The notes: generated by a model not told the origin, from the letters alone. A DNA stretch of 64,000 nt from Salinibacterium sp. (GCA_019638845.1 JAHBSZ010000002.1:496001-560000); one strand, 5' to 3'. Shown: positions 7,872-17,488, counted from the stretch's first letter. Translations and numbers: made by a program.

Positions 7872-9692
7872 ATGACCCCCACACCGACCGTGGCCAGTGC
7901 GCGACTGGCAGGCCTCGACGGTTTGCGTGCGGTAGCCGTGCTTGCGGTAATCGCCTTCCACTTCCTGCCTGACACCGTCAAGGGTGGTTACGTCGGGGTG
8001 GACGTGTTTTTTGTGATTTCGGGATTCCTGATCACCGGACTGCTGCTCCGCGAGCGTGCCGCCACGGGACGACTTTCGCTTCGGAACTTCTGGCGACGGC
8101 GTGCTCGACGCCTGCTGCCAGCACTCGTGCTCGTGGTCGCCGTGTGCTCTGCTGCTGCGCTACTCATCGGCGGGGATCTCCTCGTTGGTCTCGGTCCGCA
8201 AGTGTTGGGCGCCGCGACCTTCAGCAGCAACTGGATCGCTATCGTCCAGGGCCAGAGCTACTTCGACTCGACGACGCCAGAACTGTTCCGCAATCTCTGG
8301 TCTCTCGCCGTCGAGGAGCAGTTCTACCTGGTATGGCCACTCGCGCTGCTGGTGTTGCTCCTCATACGCACCCGGTGGATTCAGGTGTCGATCGCCCTCG
8401 TCATCGCCCTCGGCTCAGGCGTGGCGATGGCGCTTCTCGCCGGGCCCGACGGCACGCGCGTGTACTACGGGACCGACACCCACAGCTTCGGCCTCGCGCT
8501 CGGCGCGGCCCTGGCCTTCCTGCTTCACGCGCGGGGTCCGGATGCCCCGGCGCCACTCCCCCGCGCGATGCGGGTCATTCTCCCGTTCGCCGGCGGGCTC
8601 GCGGTTCTCGGGATCATCGTCGCCGCCGCACTGCTCCACGAAGCGGACTGGATCACCACCCACGGCGGACTCGCCGCCGTAGCCGTACTCACGGCAGTCG
8701 CCATCGCGGGCGCCACCCTTCCCGACTCGTGGCTCGGATCGGCGCTCGACATTCAGCCGTTGCGCTGGATCGGCGAGAGGTCGTACGGGCTGTACCTCTG
8801 GCACTGGCCGCTGCTCCTCCTGTTCACCGCGGCGCTGCCGACCGCGCGGGAGTGGTGGGTGGCTCCGGCGGCCGCGCTCGTGGTGACGGTGGGCGTTTCA
8901 GCGCTGTCGTACACCCTCGTCGAGACCCCGTTCCGTAGGCTCGGGCTGCGAGCGGCACTTGCCCGCATGTGGCGGGGAAGTGCCGTCATCCGGATCGCTT
9001 CCGCGGGTGCATCCCTCGCCCTCATTGCCGCAGTGGGACTCACCGGGGTGGCGATCGCCAGCGCGCCCACCAAAGGCCAAGCTCAGGAATCGATCGAAGC
9101 GGGCCAGGCACTCATTGCCCTCCCCGGCTTCGCGACGGCACCGCGACGACCGCAACCACTGCCCTCGGGCGACCAGATCTACGCGATCGGCGACTCGGTG
9201 ATGCTCGCTGCCGCGCCCGAGCTTCAGGAGGCGTTTCCTGGAATCGCCATCGACGCGGCCGTCTCTCGCCAGATGTTCGAGGCACCGGACATCGTCGGGA
9301 CGGTGATCGCCGCCGGCCAGATGCGGCCCATTCTCGTGCTCGGCCTCGGCACGAACGGATGGATCGAGCAGGGGACCCTCGATGAGGTGCACGCGATGCT
9401 CCCTCCCGGCACCCGCATGATCGTGGTGAACGTGCAGGTTCCGCGTGAATGGGGGCCCGACGTCAATGCCATCCTGGGCACCTTTGCCCAGCACGAGCGC
9501 GATGTGGAACTGTCGAACTGGTACTCGGCAATCCAACCCCAGCTCGACGTGCTCGCCGACGACGAGGTGCACCCGGGGCCCACAGGCGGGCGTATCTATG
9601 CCGTGGCGCTCGCCGGCGCTATCCAGCGTCTCTCTGAGGTGCCGCCGCTCCTCGCCTCGAACGACTACGGGTTGGCGAATCGCCCAACCTGA
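7872..9692 (+). CDS. membrane O-acyltransferase with SGNH domain
   Basis: Member of the acyltransferase-3 (OafA/YrhL) family. These integral membrane enzymes move acyl groups, often acetyl, across the membrane onto cell-surface sugars or peptidoglycan. Residues 1-370 are strongly hydrophobic with about ten membrane spans. They include the family's early His (AFHF, His30), VDVFFVISGFLITG and the EEQFYLVWP motif. Residues about 430-600 form an extracytoplasmic SGNH-hydrolase-like domain with GDSV (Ser442) and DEVH (Asp564, His567) as likely catalytic residues. The start is the ATG at 7872; a TTG six codons earlier is possible. It is a lone plus-strand gene inserted between truA and rplQ. The substrate is unknown. 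Confidence 0.88.
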   Translation: MTPTPTVASARLAGLDGLRAVAVLAVIAFHFLPDTVKGGYVGVDVFFVISGFLITGLLLRERAATGRLSLRNFWRRRARRLLPALVLVVAVCSAAALLIGGDLLVGLGPQVLGAATFSSNWIAIVQGQSYFDSTTPELFRNLWSLAVEEQFYLVWPLALLVLLLIRTRWIQVSIALVIALGSGVAMALLAGPDGTRVYYGTDTHSFGLALGAALAFLLHARGPDAPAPLPRAMRVILPFAGGLAVLGIIVAAALLHEADWITTHGGLAAVAVLTAVAIAGATLPDSWLGSALDIQPLRWIGERSYGLYLWHWPLLLLFTAALPTAREWWVAPAAALVVTVGVSALSYTLVETPFRRLGLRAALARMWRGSAVIRIASAGASLALIAAVGLTGVAIASAPTKGQAQESIEAGQALIALPGFATAPRRPQPLPSGDQIYAIGDSVMLAAAPELQEAFPGIAIDAAVSRQMFEAPDIVGTVIAAGQMRPILVLGLGTNGWIEQGTLDEVHAMLPPGTRMIVVNVQVPREWGPDVNAILGTFAQHERDVELSNWYSAIQPQLDVLADDEVHPGPTGGRIYAVALAGAIQRLSEVPPLLASNDYGLANRPT

Positions 9693-9707
9693 GACTTAAC
9701 GCAAGAA

Positions 9708-9730
9708 CGCCCCGCCACAGGGACGGGGCG
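9708..9730. terminator. bidirectional terminator, acyltransferase / rplQ
   Basis: CGCCCCG, a 9-base loop and CGGGGCG form a GC-rich hairpin in the 50-base gap between the convergent acyltransferase and rplQ genes. On the minus strand a TTCTTGCGTT stretch follows. It would end the alpha operon and the acyltransferase transcript. Confidence 0.6.
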
Positions 9731-9742
9731 CTCCTGTCAGAA

Positions 9743-10321
9743 CTACTTGGAGTCTGCGTCGCTCTCGACGACCTCGTCGGTGGCCTCAGCTTCGGCAGTT
9801 TCCTCGGTCTCGACGGCTTCGGTCTCGACGGCTTCGGTCTCGACAACCTCTGCCTCTGCCTCCGCAGGAGCCTCGTCAGCGACCGGCGCCGTGGCCGTAG
9901 CAGGCTTCACTGCCTTGTCAGCGGCAGCAGCGGACTTCTTGGCGGACTTCGGCTTCGGGTTCACGGGCTCAAGAACGAGCTCGATCTGAACCATCGACGC
10001 GTTGTCACCCTTACGGAAACCGAGCTTCGTGATGCGGGTGTAGCCGCCCTCACGCAGTTCGACCAGCGGTGCGATCTCGGTGAAGAGCTCGTGAATGACG
10101 GTCTTGTCGCCGATGATCGCGAGCGCACGACGACGGTTGTGCAGGTCGCCCTTCTTCGCGAAGGTGATCAGCCGCTCGGCGACCGGACGCAGGCGCTTCG
10201 CCTTCGTCTCCGTCGTCTTGATGCTCTTGTGGGTAAACAGGGCCGCGGCCAGGTTCGCGAGCATGAGGCGCTCGTGGGCCGGCCCTCCGCCGAGGCGGGG
10301 TCCCTTGGTAGGTGTAGGCAT
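9743..10321 (-). CDS. rplQ: 50S ribosomal protein L17, extended
   Basis: Large-subunit protein near the exit tunnel. Residues 1-120 are a normal L17 ([20 protein letters not shown], then [11 protein letters not shown] and [16 protein letters not shown]). Residues 121-192 are an Ala/Lys stretch followed by a strongly acidic Glu/Ala/Thr/Val tail with an internal EAVET repeat. The underlying DNA has a 15-bp tandem repeat near 9806-9845. The tail is far longer than in E. coli L17 (127 residues) and is probably disordered. It is the last gene of the alpha operon, after rpoA. Confidence 0.96.
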   Translation of the reverse strand: MPTPTKGPRLGGGPAHERLMLANLAAALFTHKSIKTTETKAKRLRPVAERLITFAKKGDLHNRRRALAIIGDKTVIHELFTEIAPLVELREGGYTRITKLGFRKGDNASMVQIELVLEPVNPKPKSAKKSAAAADKAVKPATATAPVADEAPAEAEAEVVETEAVETEAVETEETAEAEATDEVVESDADSK

Positions 10322-10358
10322 TGTTCTAGTTCTCCAGTATCAAAAGTCGGTACGGCGC

Positions 10359-11354
10359 TTACGCGTTGGTGTCGTCGTCGTCGTAGCCACCGTAGAAGTG
10401 AGCGCCGTCGAATCCGGGCACGCTGTCCTTGAGGGAAAGACCCATCTCGACCAGCTTGTCCTTGACCTCGTCCACCGACTTCTGTCCGAAGTTGCGGATG
10501 TTCATGAGCTGCGTCTCCGAGAGCGCAACGAGCTCGCTCACAGTGTTGATGCCCTCACGCTTGAGGCAGTTGTAGCTGCGCACGCTCAAGTCGAGGTCTT
10601 CGATCGGCATGCTCAACTCGCTTGAGAGCACGGCGTCGACCGGCGCGGGGCCGATCTCGATGCCCTCTGCAGCATTGTTGAGTTCGCGCGCAAGACCGAA
10701 CAGCTCGGTCAGCGTGCGACCGGCCGACGCGACGGCATCGCGAGGCGTGATGGCCGACTTCGTCTCGACATCGACAACCAAGCGGTCGAAGTCGGTGCGC
10801 TCACCGGCACGAGTTGCCTCGACGCGGTAGGTGACCTTGAGCACGGGCGAGTAGATCGAGTCGATCGGGATCTGGCCCGCTTCGCTGAACTCACTGCGGT
10901 TCTGCGTCGCCGAGACGTAGCCGCGGCCACGCTCGATGGTGAGCTCGAGCTCGAACTTCGCCTTGTCGTTGAGCGTCGCGATGACGAGCTCCGGGTTGTG
11001 GATCTCGACACCGGCCGGAGCCGAGATGTCGGCGGCCGTCACCTCACCGGCACCCTGCTTGCGCAGGTAAGCGGTGATGGGCTCGTCGTGCTCGCTCGAC
11101 ACCACGAGGTTCTTGATGTTCAAGATGACCTCAGTGACGTCCTCCTTGACACCGGGAACGGTGCTGAACTCGTGGAGGACTCCGTCGATACGGATGCTCG
11201 TGACTGCAGCTCCGGGGATCGACGAGAGCAGAGTGCGACGCAGGGAGTTTCCGAGGGTGTAACCGAAACCGGGCTCGAGCGGCTCGATCACGAAACGGGA
11301 GCGGAATTCGGAAATGTTCTCTTCGGCAAGAGTGGGACGCTGTGCGATGAGCAC
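10359..11354 (-). CDS. rpoA: RNA polymerase alpha subunit
   Basis: Forms the dimer that nucleates RNA polymerase assembly. Its C-terminal domain contacts UP elements and activators. The 331 residues comprise the N-terminal assembly domain (about 1-230, with [25 protein letters not shown]) and the C-terminal domain after an acidic linker ([19 protein letters not shown] and [15 protein letters not shown]). An acidic YDDDDTNA-like end is present. It lies between rpsK and rplQ, as in the standard alpha operon. Confidence 0.98.
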   Translation of the reverse strand: MLIAQRPTLAEENISEFRSRFVIEPLEPGFGYTLGNSLRRTLLSSIPGAAVTSIRIDGVLHEFSTVPGVKEDVTEVILNIKNLVVSSEHDEPITAYLRKQGAGEVTAADISAPAGVEIHNPELVIATLNDKAKFELELTIERGRGYVSATQNRSEFSEAGQIPIDSIYSPVLKVTYRVEATRAGERTDFDRLVVDVETKSAITPRDAVASAGRTLTELFGLARELNNAAEGIEIGPAPVDAVLSSELSMPIEDLDLSVRSYNCLKREGINTVSELVALSETQLMNIRNFGQKSVDEVKDKLVEMGLSLKDSVPGFDGAHFYGGYDDDDTNA

Positions 11355-11463
11355 TGGTGATTCCTTTCGGCGAGGTGTCCGCTATTTGACACCTGAATGC
11401 GACGAGTGGCTGGCCCGTCGGTCTGTTGAGTTATGAGTGGAGGTGCTGAGTCCAGCAGATCGA

Positions 11464-11485
11464 GCCTGTCGAGATGTCGACAGGC
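11464..11485. repeat. 9-bp hairpin between rpsK and rpoA
   Basis: GCCTGTCGA, a GATG loop and TCGACAGGC form a perfect stem in the 148-base gap between rpsK and rpoA. No T-run follows on the minus strand. It may be an attenuation or RNA-processing site that sets the rpoA level, or a dispersed intergenic palindrome. Confidence 0.6.
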
Positions 11486-11502
11486 CCGACCCACCGGGAT
11501 AA

Positions 11503-11901
11503 CTAAACGCGGCGACGCTTGGGCGGGCGGCAACCGTTGTGCGCCTGCGGTGTGACGTCGTTGATCGATCCGACCTCGAGGCCAGCGGCCTGAAGGGATC
11601 GAATGGCGGTCTCGCGGCCGGAGCCCGGTCCCTTGACGAAGACATCGACCTTCTTCATGCCGTGCTCCTGTGCCTGGCGAGCAGCGGACTCTGCTGCGAG
11701 CTGGGCGGCGAAGGGCGTCGACTTGCGCGAGCCCTTGAAGCCCACAGCGCCAGACGAAGCCCAGCTGATGACGGCTCCGGACGGGTCGGTGATCGACACG
11801 ATCGTGTTGTTGAACGTCGACTTGATGTGGGCCTGGCCCAGCGCGACGTTCTTCTTCTCCTTGCGGCGCGGCTTGCGCGCAGCGGCCTTCGGTGCAGCCA
11901 T
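11503..11901 (-). CDS. rpsK: 30S ribosomal protein S11
   Basis: Platform protein of the small subunit that contacts mRNA near the Shine-Dalgarno helix. The 132 residues include the conserved [52 protein letters not shown] and the end [12 protein letters not shown]. The start ATG overlaps the rpsM stop by one base (TAATG), consistent with coupled translation. Confidence 0.98.
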   Translation of the reverse strand: MAAPKAAARKPRRKEKKNVALGQAHIKSTFNNTIVSITDPSGAVISWASSGAVGFKGSRKSTPFAAQLAAESAARQAQEHGMKKVDVFVKGPGSGRETAIRSLQAAGLEVGSINDVTPQAHNGCRPPKRRRV

Positions 11902-12281
11902 TACTTACGTCCCGCCTTCTTCTTACCGGCAACAGTGCGCTTCGGGCCCTTGCGGGTACGAGCGTTGGTCTTGGTGCGCTGGCCGTGCACGGGAAGGCCA
12001 CGACGGTGACGGATTCCCTGGTACGAACCGATTTCAACCTTGCGGCGGATGTCTGCAGCAACCTCACGGCGGAGGTCACCTTCCACCTTGAAGTTGACCT
12101 CGATGTAGTCGCGCAGTGCGATGAGCTGGTCATCGGTCAGATCCTTGACGCGGATCTCACCGCTGATCCCGGTGTCGGCGAGGGTCTTGAGAGCCCTCGT
12201 ACGGCCAACACCGTAGATGTAAGTCAGTGCGACCTCTACGCGCTTGTCGCGCGGGATGTCGACGCCGGCTAGACGTGCCAT
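11901..12281 (-). CDS. rpsM: 30S ribosomal protein S13
   Basis: Head protein of the small subunit that bridges to the large subunit and touches P-site tRNA through its basic tail. It has 126 residues with [21 protein letters not shown] at the N-terminus, the [22 protein letters not shown] signature and a Lys/Arg-rich end. It follows rpmJ after a 123-base gap in which no gene is visible, then overlaps rpsK by one base. Confidence 0.98.
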   Translation of the reverse strand: MARLAGVDIPRDKRVEVALTYIYGVGRTRALKTLADTGISGEIRVKDLTDDQLIALRDYIEVNFKVEGDLRREVAADIRRKVEIGSYQGIRHRRGLPVHGQRTKTNARTRKGPKRTVAGKKKAGRK

Positions 12282-12404
12282 GATGCATCTCCCTTATGGA
12301 GTCATGTGGAGGTTATGGACAACACCGGTGCCTGGGCCTCCAGCCCTGGGTGTCCCCCTGCTCTTGCGAGCCGAGATCGTGGTGTTGCTCTTAGTTGTTA
12401 CTAC

Positions 12405-12521
12405 TTAGCCCTGGCGCTGCTTGTGACGCGGGTTCGACTTGCAGATCACCATGACGTTTCCATTGCGGCGGATGACGCGGCAGTGGTCACAAATGGGCTT
12501 GACGCTGGGGTTGACCTTCAT
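12405..12521 (-). CDS. rpmJ: 50S ribosomal protein L36
   Basis: Small large-subunit protein of 38 residues, starting [14 protein letters not shown] and ending KQRQG. It carries the zinc-binding set Cys11, Cys14, Cys27 and His33, so it is the zinc (C+) form. The starting ATG is at 12521 and the stop is TAA at 12405-12407. It sits in its normal place between infA and rpsM. Confidence 0.96.
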   Translation of the reverse strand: MKVNPSVKPICDHCRVIRRNGNVMVICKSNPRHKQRQG

Positions 12522-12594
12522 TGTTGTTTCCTTGCACTCGCTGTCTTCGAATCCACGGGATGCCGCGGCTCGTTACTTTCCAGCGCGTTCCTTG

Positions 12595-12816
12595 CTATTT
12601 GTAGCGGTAGGTGATCCGGCCACGGGTCAGGTCGTACGGGCTCAACTCGACAACCACACGGTCCTCCGGAAGGATTCGAATGTAGTTCTGTCGCATTTTG
12701 CCCGAGATGTGGGCGAGCACTCTGTGTCCGTTGGTCAGCTCAACGCGAAACATCGCGTTGGGCAGAGCCTCGACAACTGCGCCCTCGATCTCGATGACAC
12801 CGTCTTTTTTGGCCAT
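12595..12816 (-). CDS. infA: translation initiation factor IF-1
   Basis: Binds the ribosomal A site during initiation. The start was set at the ATG giving [12 protein letters not shown], yielding 73 residues and the normal length; the frame is open for 34 codons upstream, but that stretch contains the likely promoter. A single OB-fold is present with [20 protein letters not shown] and [12 protein letters not shown]. It is the first gene of the infA-rpmJ-rpsM-rpsK-rpoA-rplQ group. Confidence 0.97.
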   Translation of the reverse strand: MAKKDGVIEIEGAVVEALPNAMFRVELTNGHRVLAHISGKMRQNYIRILPEDRVVVELSPYDLTRGRITYRYK

Positions 12817-12924
12817 TGCCTCTTCGTCGCTAATAGATTGGGTTCGCTGGTCTGCGGGGATGGTGTCTGGACTGCAACAAACACAGCTGGCACGACAAAA
12901 CGTCGCCCCAAACACCAAAGATCA

Positions 12925-12954
12925 AGCTTAGGTCATTCCCGGGCGTTTCGCCAA
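12925..12954 (-). promoter_or_regulatory. putative promoter of the infA-rplQ operon
   Basis: On the minus strand TTGGCG (12949-12954), an 18-base spacer and TAAGCT (12925-12930) fit a housekeeping promoter, about 110 bases ahead of infA and just after the end of map. It would give the alpha operon a start independent of the S10-spc transcript. Confidence 0.45.
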
Positions 12955-12984
12955 CTGTCGTGTATAGGCGTGCCGGACGCGGGT

Positions 12985-13818
12985 CTACCCGATCGGAGTG
13001 GGAACGACTCCGAACGAAGCAAGCCCGTTCGCCCCACCATCCTCGGCGGTGAGCACCCAGATGCCGCCGTCGTGCACCGCGACGGAGTGCTCCCAGTGCG
13101 CGGCATCGGCGCCATCATCTGTCGCCACTGTCCAGCCGTCGGCCAGCACGTGACTGTTGACGCCGCCGCGCGTGATCATCGGCTCGATCGCCACAACCAG
13201 GCCCGGCTTGACCCGCGGTCCCGGCTGCTGCACCCGGAAGTTGAATACGGGCGGATCCTCGTGCATCGATCGACCGATCCCGTGACCGACATAGTCCTCG
13301 ACGATGCCGAAGGTGCCACGGGCGTCAACTGCATCTTCGATGGCGGCGCCAACCTCGTTGAGGCGTGGTACGCGGGCGAGCTCGGCAATACCTGCCCATA
13401 GGGAGTGTTCAGTGACGTCGGCAAGCTCTTGACGAGCCGCGACGAGTTCGGGCCTGGTTGGGTCGGGTACGACAACGCTGAATGCGGCATCACCGTTCCA
13501 GCCGTCGACGTCAGCGCCACAATCGACCGAGACAAGATCTCCCGGTTGCACCACCCGATCACCCGGTACGCCATGCACGATCTCATCGTTGATGGACACA
13601 CACAGCGTGTGGCTGTACCCGGGTTCCTTCATGAAATTGGGCACTCCACCGGCAGCACGGATGCTCACCTCGGCTATCGCGTCAAGCTCACGCGTCGTGA
13701 TGCCGGGGCGGATCGCCGCACGGACCGCCGTGAGCGACCCCGCGGTGACCACACCGGGGCGAACCATGAGGCGCAGTTCCGCTGGCGTCTTGTAGATCTT
13801 CGGACTTCCGAAGGCCAC
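12985..13818 (-). CDS. map: methionine aminopeptidase, type I
   Basis: Removes the initiator methionine from nascent proteins. The 277-residue enzyme has the five expected metal ligands: Asp in SVDCGAD, Asp in NGDAAF, His in YVGHGIGRSMHE, Glu in VAIEPM and Glu in the final WEHSVAV segment. It lacks the N-terminal zinc-finger extension seen in one of the actinobacterial Map types. It starts at a GTG at 13818, right after the adk stop (2-base gap). Confidence 0.96.
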   Translation of the reverse strand: MAFGSPKIYKTPAELRLMVRPGVVTAGSLTAVRAAIRPGITTRELDAIAEVSIRAAGGVPNFMKEPGYSHTLCVSINDEIVHGVPGDRVVQPGDLVSVDCGADVDGWNGDAAFSVVVPDPTRPELVAARQELADVTEHSLWAGIAELARVPRLNEVGAAIEDAVDARGTFGIVEDYVGHGIGRSMHEDPPVFNFRVQQPGPRVKPGLVVAIEPMITRGGVNSHVLADGWTVATDDGADAAHWEHSVAVHDGGIWVLTAEDGGANGLASFGVVPTPIG

Positions 13819-13820
13819 GA

Positions 13821-14420
13821 TCAGCGCGTTGCTGAGTCTGGGGCGGAGATGCCGCGCTCGGCCAGTGCCGTCGTGATGCGCTCCGTGACGTCGTCGATCG
13901 GGCCGATCGCGTCAATCTCGACGAGCATCCCGCGACCCGCGTAGACGTCGATAAGCGGCTCGGTCTGCACTCGATAGACCTCGAGACGATGACGCACGAC
14001 TGCCTCGTCGTCGTCACTGCGGCCCTGTTCTGCCGCGCGCAAGCGAAGCCGGTCGACCACGACGTCCGGGTCAGCGACGAGCTCGACGACCGCGTCAAGC
14101 GCGAACCCGTGACCGGCAAGGAACTCGTCGAGTTCGCGCACCTGATCCTGCGTGCGCGGGTAGCCATCGAGGAGGAAGCCCTCACGGCAATCGGCGTCTT
14201 CGAGCCGGTCGCGGATGAGAGCGTTGGTCAGCGAGTCCGGCACATTGTCGCCGGCATCCATGTAGGCCTTGGCCTTCGTCCCCAACTCCGTCTCGTTCTT
14301 GACGTTGCTGCGGAAGATGTCGCCGGTGGAGATCGCCGGAATCGCGTATAGCTCAGCGAGCCGAACCGCCTGTGTCCCCTTGCCTGCACCGGGCGGTCCG
14401 ATGAGCAGCAGCCGGGTCAA
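13821..14420 (-). CDS. adk: adenylate kinase
   Basis: Balances ATP, ADP and AMP. It has a P-loop (LLIGPPGAGKGTQ) at residues 4-17, the AMP-binding region with STGDIFR and DGYPRT, and a reduced LID without the zinc cysteines (RLRLRAAEQGRSDDDEAVVRHR). The 199-residue short-lid form is usual in Actinobacteria. The start overlaps the secY stop by four bases (ATGA). Confidence 0.97.
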   Translation of the reverse strand: MTRLLLIGPPGAGKGTQAVRLAELYAIPAISTGDIFRSNVKNETELGTKAKAYMDAGDNVPDSLTNALIRDRLEDADCREGFLLDGYPRTQDQVRELDEFLAGHGFALDAVVELVADPDVVVDRLRLRAAEQGRSDDDEAVVRHRLEVYRVQTEPLIDVYAGRGMLVEIDAIGPIDDVTERITTALAERGISAPDSATR

Positions 14421-15757
14421 CGGAGCAGACCCTCGTAGTGTCGCTGCTGCAGCTGCGAGTCGATCTGCTTGACGGTCTCGAGACCCACCCCGACGATGAT
14501 CAGGATGCTCGCTCCGCCGAACGGGAAGTTGGTGTTCGCCCCCACCAGCACAAGCGCTATCAGCGGGATGAGCGCAATGAGGCCGAGATAGAGCGAGCCC
14601 GGGAGCGTGACGCGGGTGAGCACGTAGTCCAAGTACTCCGCCGTCGGACGACCGGCACGGATGCCCGGAATGAAGCCACCGTACTTCTTCATGTTGTCCG
14701 CGACCTCTTCAGGATTGAAGGTGATGGCGACGTAGAAGTAGGTGAATCCCACGATGAGCAGGAAGTACATCAGCATGTAGAGCGGGTGATCGCCCTTGGT
14801 GAGATAGCTCTGGATCCAGACGACCCACCCTGCGGGGGTTTGACCCGTCGCGGGCTGGTTGAACTGAGCGATGAGCGCTGGCAAGTAGAGCAGCGACGAA
14901 GCGAAGATGACAGGCACGACACCGGCCATGTTGACCTTGATGGGGATGTAGGTGTTGTTCCCGCCGTACGTTCGCCTGCCGACCATGCGCTTGGCATACT
15001 GCACAGGGATGCGCCGCTGAGATTGTTCGACGAAGACCACCGCGGCCACGATGAGCACCCCGATGAGGATGACGCCGATGAACACCTCGATGCCCTTCGC
15101 CTGCTGGATGCCCCAGAGCGAGCTCGGGAAGCGTGCGGAGATCGACGTGAAGATGAGCAGCGACATGCCGTTGCCGATACCGCGCTCGGTGATGAGCTCA
15201 CCCATCCACATGATGAGGCCGGTGCCCGCGGTCATGGTGATGACCATCAGCAAAATCGCGAGGGCCGATCCGGCCTCTCCTTCGGGAAGCACCAACACTT
15301 GCTGGCACCCGGCCACACCCGTGTTCGACGGGAACAGCGCACCGCTGCGAGCCACAGTGATGAGCGTGGTCGACTGCAGAACGCCGAGCGCGATCGTGAG
15401 GTAGCGCGTGTACTGCGTCAGGCGGGACTGGCCGGCCTGACCTTCCTTGTAGAGGGTTTCGAAGTGTGGGATGACCACGCGCAGCAGCTGCACGATGATC
15501 GACGCCGTGATGTACGGCATGATGCCGAGGGCGAAGACCGACAGCTGGAGCAGGGCCCCACCGCTGAAGAGGTTGACCAGGTCATAGAGCCCGGCAGTCC
15601 CGGCGTTGCTCGCGAGGCACGCCTGCACATTGCCGAAGTCGACGAACGGTGCGGGGATGAATGAACCCAGACGGAACAGCGCAACGATGCCGAGCGTGAA
15701 CCCGATCTTCCTGCGAAGGTCAGGCGTGCGGAATATCCGCGCGACAGCTCTAAACAC
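14417..15757 (-). CDS. secY: preprotein translocase subunit SecY
   Basis: Channel subunit of the Sec protein-export pore in the cytoplasmic membrane. The 446 residues contain ten predicted membrane spans with the early FRLGSFIPAP, the cytoplasmic loop with GIGNGMSLLIF, and the end containing KQIDSQLQQRHYEGLLR. It is located between rplO and adk, as in the classical spc operon. The N-terminal Met is an ATG preceded by rplO. Confidence 0.97.
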   Translation of the reverse strand: MFRAVARIFRTPDLRRKIGFTLGIVALFRLGSFIPAPFVDFGNVQACLASNAGTAGLYDLVNLFSGGALLQLSVFALGIMPYITASIIVQLLRVVIPHFETLYKEGQAGQSRLTQYTRYLTIALGVLQSTTLITVARSGALFPSNTGVAGCQQVLVLPEGEAGSALAILLMVITMTAGTGLIMWMGELITERGIGNGMSLLIFTSISARFPSSLWGIQQAKGIEVFIGVILIGVLIVAAVVFVEQSQRRIPVQYAKRMVGRRTYGGNNTYIPIKVNMAGVVPVIFASSLLYLPALIAQFNQPATGQTPAGWVVWIQSYLTKGDHPLYMLMYFLLIVGFTYFYVAITFNPEEVADNMKKYGGFIPGIRAGRPTAEYLDYVLTRVTLPGSLYLGLIALIPLIALVLVGANTNFPFGGASILIIVGVGLETVKQIDSQLQQRHYEGLLR

Positions 15758-15852
15758 AAGGCCTCCGATTTTGTTTGGTAAAAAGCAGTTCGGGTGGGGG
15801 CCCTGTCAGGACTCCCCACCCGGTCTGCACTTAATGCGTACCCGAGGGCTTG

Positions 15853-16578
15853 TTACTTGACTGAACCGCCAGCCGCAACGATCTTCTGCTCAGCAGAGCC
15901 GGAGACCTTGTCGACTGCAACGTTCAGCTTAACCGCAATGTCACCGGACCCGAGAACCTTGACCTTCTCGTTCTTGCGAACAGCGCCCTTAGCGACCAGA
16001 TCGAGGATCGTGACGTCGCCACCCTTGGGGTAGAGCTCGGCCAGCTTCTCAAGGTTCACAACTTGGTACTCGACGCGGAACGGGTTCTTGAACCCACGCA
16101 GTTTGGGCTGTCGCATGACGAAGTTCAGGTTTCCACCTTCGAAGCCCGGGCGAACCGAGTAGCGAGCCTTGGTGCCCTTGGTGCCACGGCCTGCAGTCTT
16201 ACCCTTGGAACCTTCACCGCGTCCCACGCGGGTCTTGTCCTTCTTGGCGCCTGCGGCGGGACGGAGGTGATGGACCTTGAGCACCTGCGGGCGCGACGGT
16301 ACGTCGGCCTTGGGTGCCTTCTTAGCGGCCGGAGCCTTAGCGGCCGGAGCCTTGGCAGCCGGAGCCTTGGCGGCTGCGGAGTCATCCGACTTCGCAGCAG
16401 CAGCCTTAGCCGGAGCCTTAGCAGCGGGTGCCGTAGCCTTCGCCGGTGCCTTGGCTGCAGGAGCCTTGGCAGCCGCTGCCTTGGGGGCGGCGGCCTTCGC
16501 GGCAGGAGCCTTCGCGGCTGCAGCCTTGGGGGCGGCGGCCTTTGCCGGCGCCTTCTTGGGAGTGGTTTCGTCAGCCAT
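15853..16578 (-). CDS. rplO: 50S ribosomal protein L15 with Ala/Lys/Pro tail
   Basis: Late-assembly large-subunit protein. The canonical L15 starts near residue 97 ([15 protein letters not shown]) and shows [35 protein letters not shown] and the end [13 protein letters not shown], about 145 residues in all. The first 96 or so residues are a run of AAKAPAAKA-type repeats that resembles bacterial histone-H1-like tails and is highly basic. The DNA for this part is a degenerate GCC/AAG repeat on the coding strand. The start ATG overlaps the rpmD stop by one base. The tail is part of one uninterrupted frame, not a separate gene. Confidence 0.95.
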   Translation of the reverse strand: MADETTPKKAPAKAAAPKAAAAKAPAAKAAAPKAAAAKAPAAKAPAKATAPAAKAPAKAAAAKSDDSAAAKAPAAKAPAAKAPAAKKAPKADVPSRPQVLKVHHLRPAAGAKKDKTRVGRGEGSKGKTAGRGTKGTKARYSVRPGFEGGNLNFVMRQPKLRGFKNPFRVEYQVVNLEKLAELYPKGGDVTILDLVAKGAVRKNEKVKVLGSGDIAVKLNVAVDKVSGSAEQKIVAAGGSVK

Positions 16579-16763
16579 TAGTCAATCTCCTCGACCTTGA
16601 CGAGGTGAGCAACCGTGCGGACGTAGCCACGGTTCTGCAGGGTGTCCTCGCGGACAACGACGTCACCGATGCGGTGGAGCCCGAGGCTCCGCAAGGTGTC
16701 GCGCTGGTTCTGCTTCTCACTGATTTTGGATTTGATCTGGGTCACCTTAAGGCGCGCGGCCAT
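16578..16763 (-). CDS. rpmD: 50S ribosomal protein L30
   Basis: Small 61-residue large-subunit protein with [24 protein letters not shown] and the [13 protein letters not shown] signature. The start overlaps the rpsE stop (TGATG) and its stop overlaps the rplO start (TAATG), so translation is probably coupled on both sides. Confidence 0.96.
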   Translation of the reverse strand: MAARLKVTQIKSKISEKQNQRDTLRSLGLHRIGDVVVREDTLQNRGYVRTVAHLVKVEEID

Positions 16764-17488
16764 CAGACTCCTGCCTTAGCTTCAGCCTCGGCGCGCAGCA
16801 GGCGTGCCGGGACAACGTGCTCGACGTCGAGACCGCGGCGTGCGGCGACCGCACGGGGCTCCTCGAGCTGCTTGAGAGCAGCGACCGTCGCATGCACGAT
16901 ATTGATCGTGTTGGACGACCCGAGCGACTTGCTCAGGACGTCATGGATGCCCGCACACTCGAGTACGGCGCGCACGGGACCACCCGCGATAACACCGGTA
17001 CCGGCAGAAGCCGGACGCAACAGGACGACGCCAGCTGCTGCCTCGCCCTGCACAGGGTGCGGGATCGTCTGAGCGACGCGGGGGACGCGGAAGAAGTTCT
17101 TCTTCGCCTCCTCGACACCCTTCGAGATCGCGGTGGGAACTTCGCGGGCCTTGCCGTAGCCGACGCCAACGAGACCGTTTCCGTCGCCGACGACGACGAG
17201 CGCGGTGAAGCTAAAGCGACGACCACCCTTGACGACCTTCGAGACACGGTTGATCGTCACAACGCGCTCCAGGAACTGGCTCTTCTCCGCATCGCGGCTG
17301 TTGCCGCGGTCACGGTTCGGGTTGCGCTCGCGGCCACCGCGACGTGCTTCACGAGGCTCGTTGGTCACGTCCGTTGCCGGCGCGTCGACGACTGCCGCGG
17401 ATGCCACGGCCTCGGCCGTCACGACGACGGGGGCGTCAGTTGATTCGGACGTCACGTCCTGCTCCTTGTTAGTAGTTGCGTCGCTCAC
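16763..17488 (-). CDS. rpsE: 30S ribosomal protein S5, extended N-terminus
   Basis: Small-subunit protein involved in decoding accuracy and mRNA unwinding. The conserved double-stranded-RNA-binding-like core begins around [24 protein letters not shown] (about residue 71) and includes [21 protein letters not shown] and [17 protein letters not shown]. Before it lies an extension of about 70 residues, first acidic and Val/Ala-rich, then Arg/Gly-rich. The total of 241 compares with 166 in E. coli. It starts at a GTG overlapping the rplR stop by four bases (GTGA). Confidence 0.95.
   Translation of the reverse strand: MSDATTNKEQDVTSESTDAPVVVTAEAVASAAVVDAPATDVTNEPREARRGGRERNPNRDRGNSRDAEKSQFLERVVTINRVSKVVKGGRRFSFTALVVVGDGNGLVGVGYGKAREVPTAISKGVEEAKKNFFRVPRVAQTIPHPVQGEAAAGVVLLRPASAGTGVIAGGPVRAVLECAGIHDVLSKSLGSSNTINIVHATVAALKQLEEPRAVAARRGLDVEHVVPARLLRAEAEAKAGV

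Noticed and set aside
9806-9845. 15-bp tandem repeat as a mobile repeat or CRISPR
   Set aside because: It is coding sequence for the EAVET repeats of the L17 tail; there are no spacers.
14438-15664. 408-codon plus-strand frame opposite secY
   Set aside because: Composition is rich in Asp, Glu, His and Arg, as expected from the complement of a membrane-protein gene.
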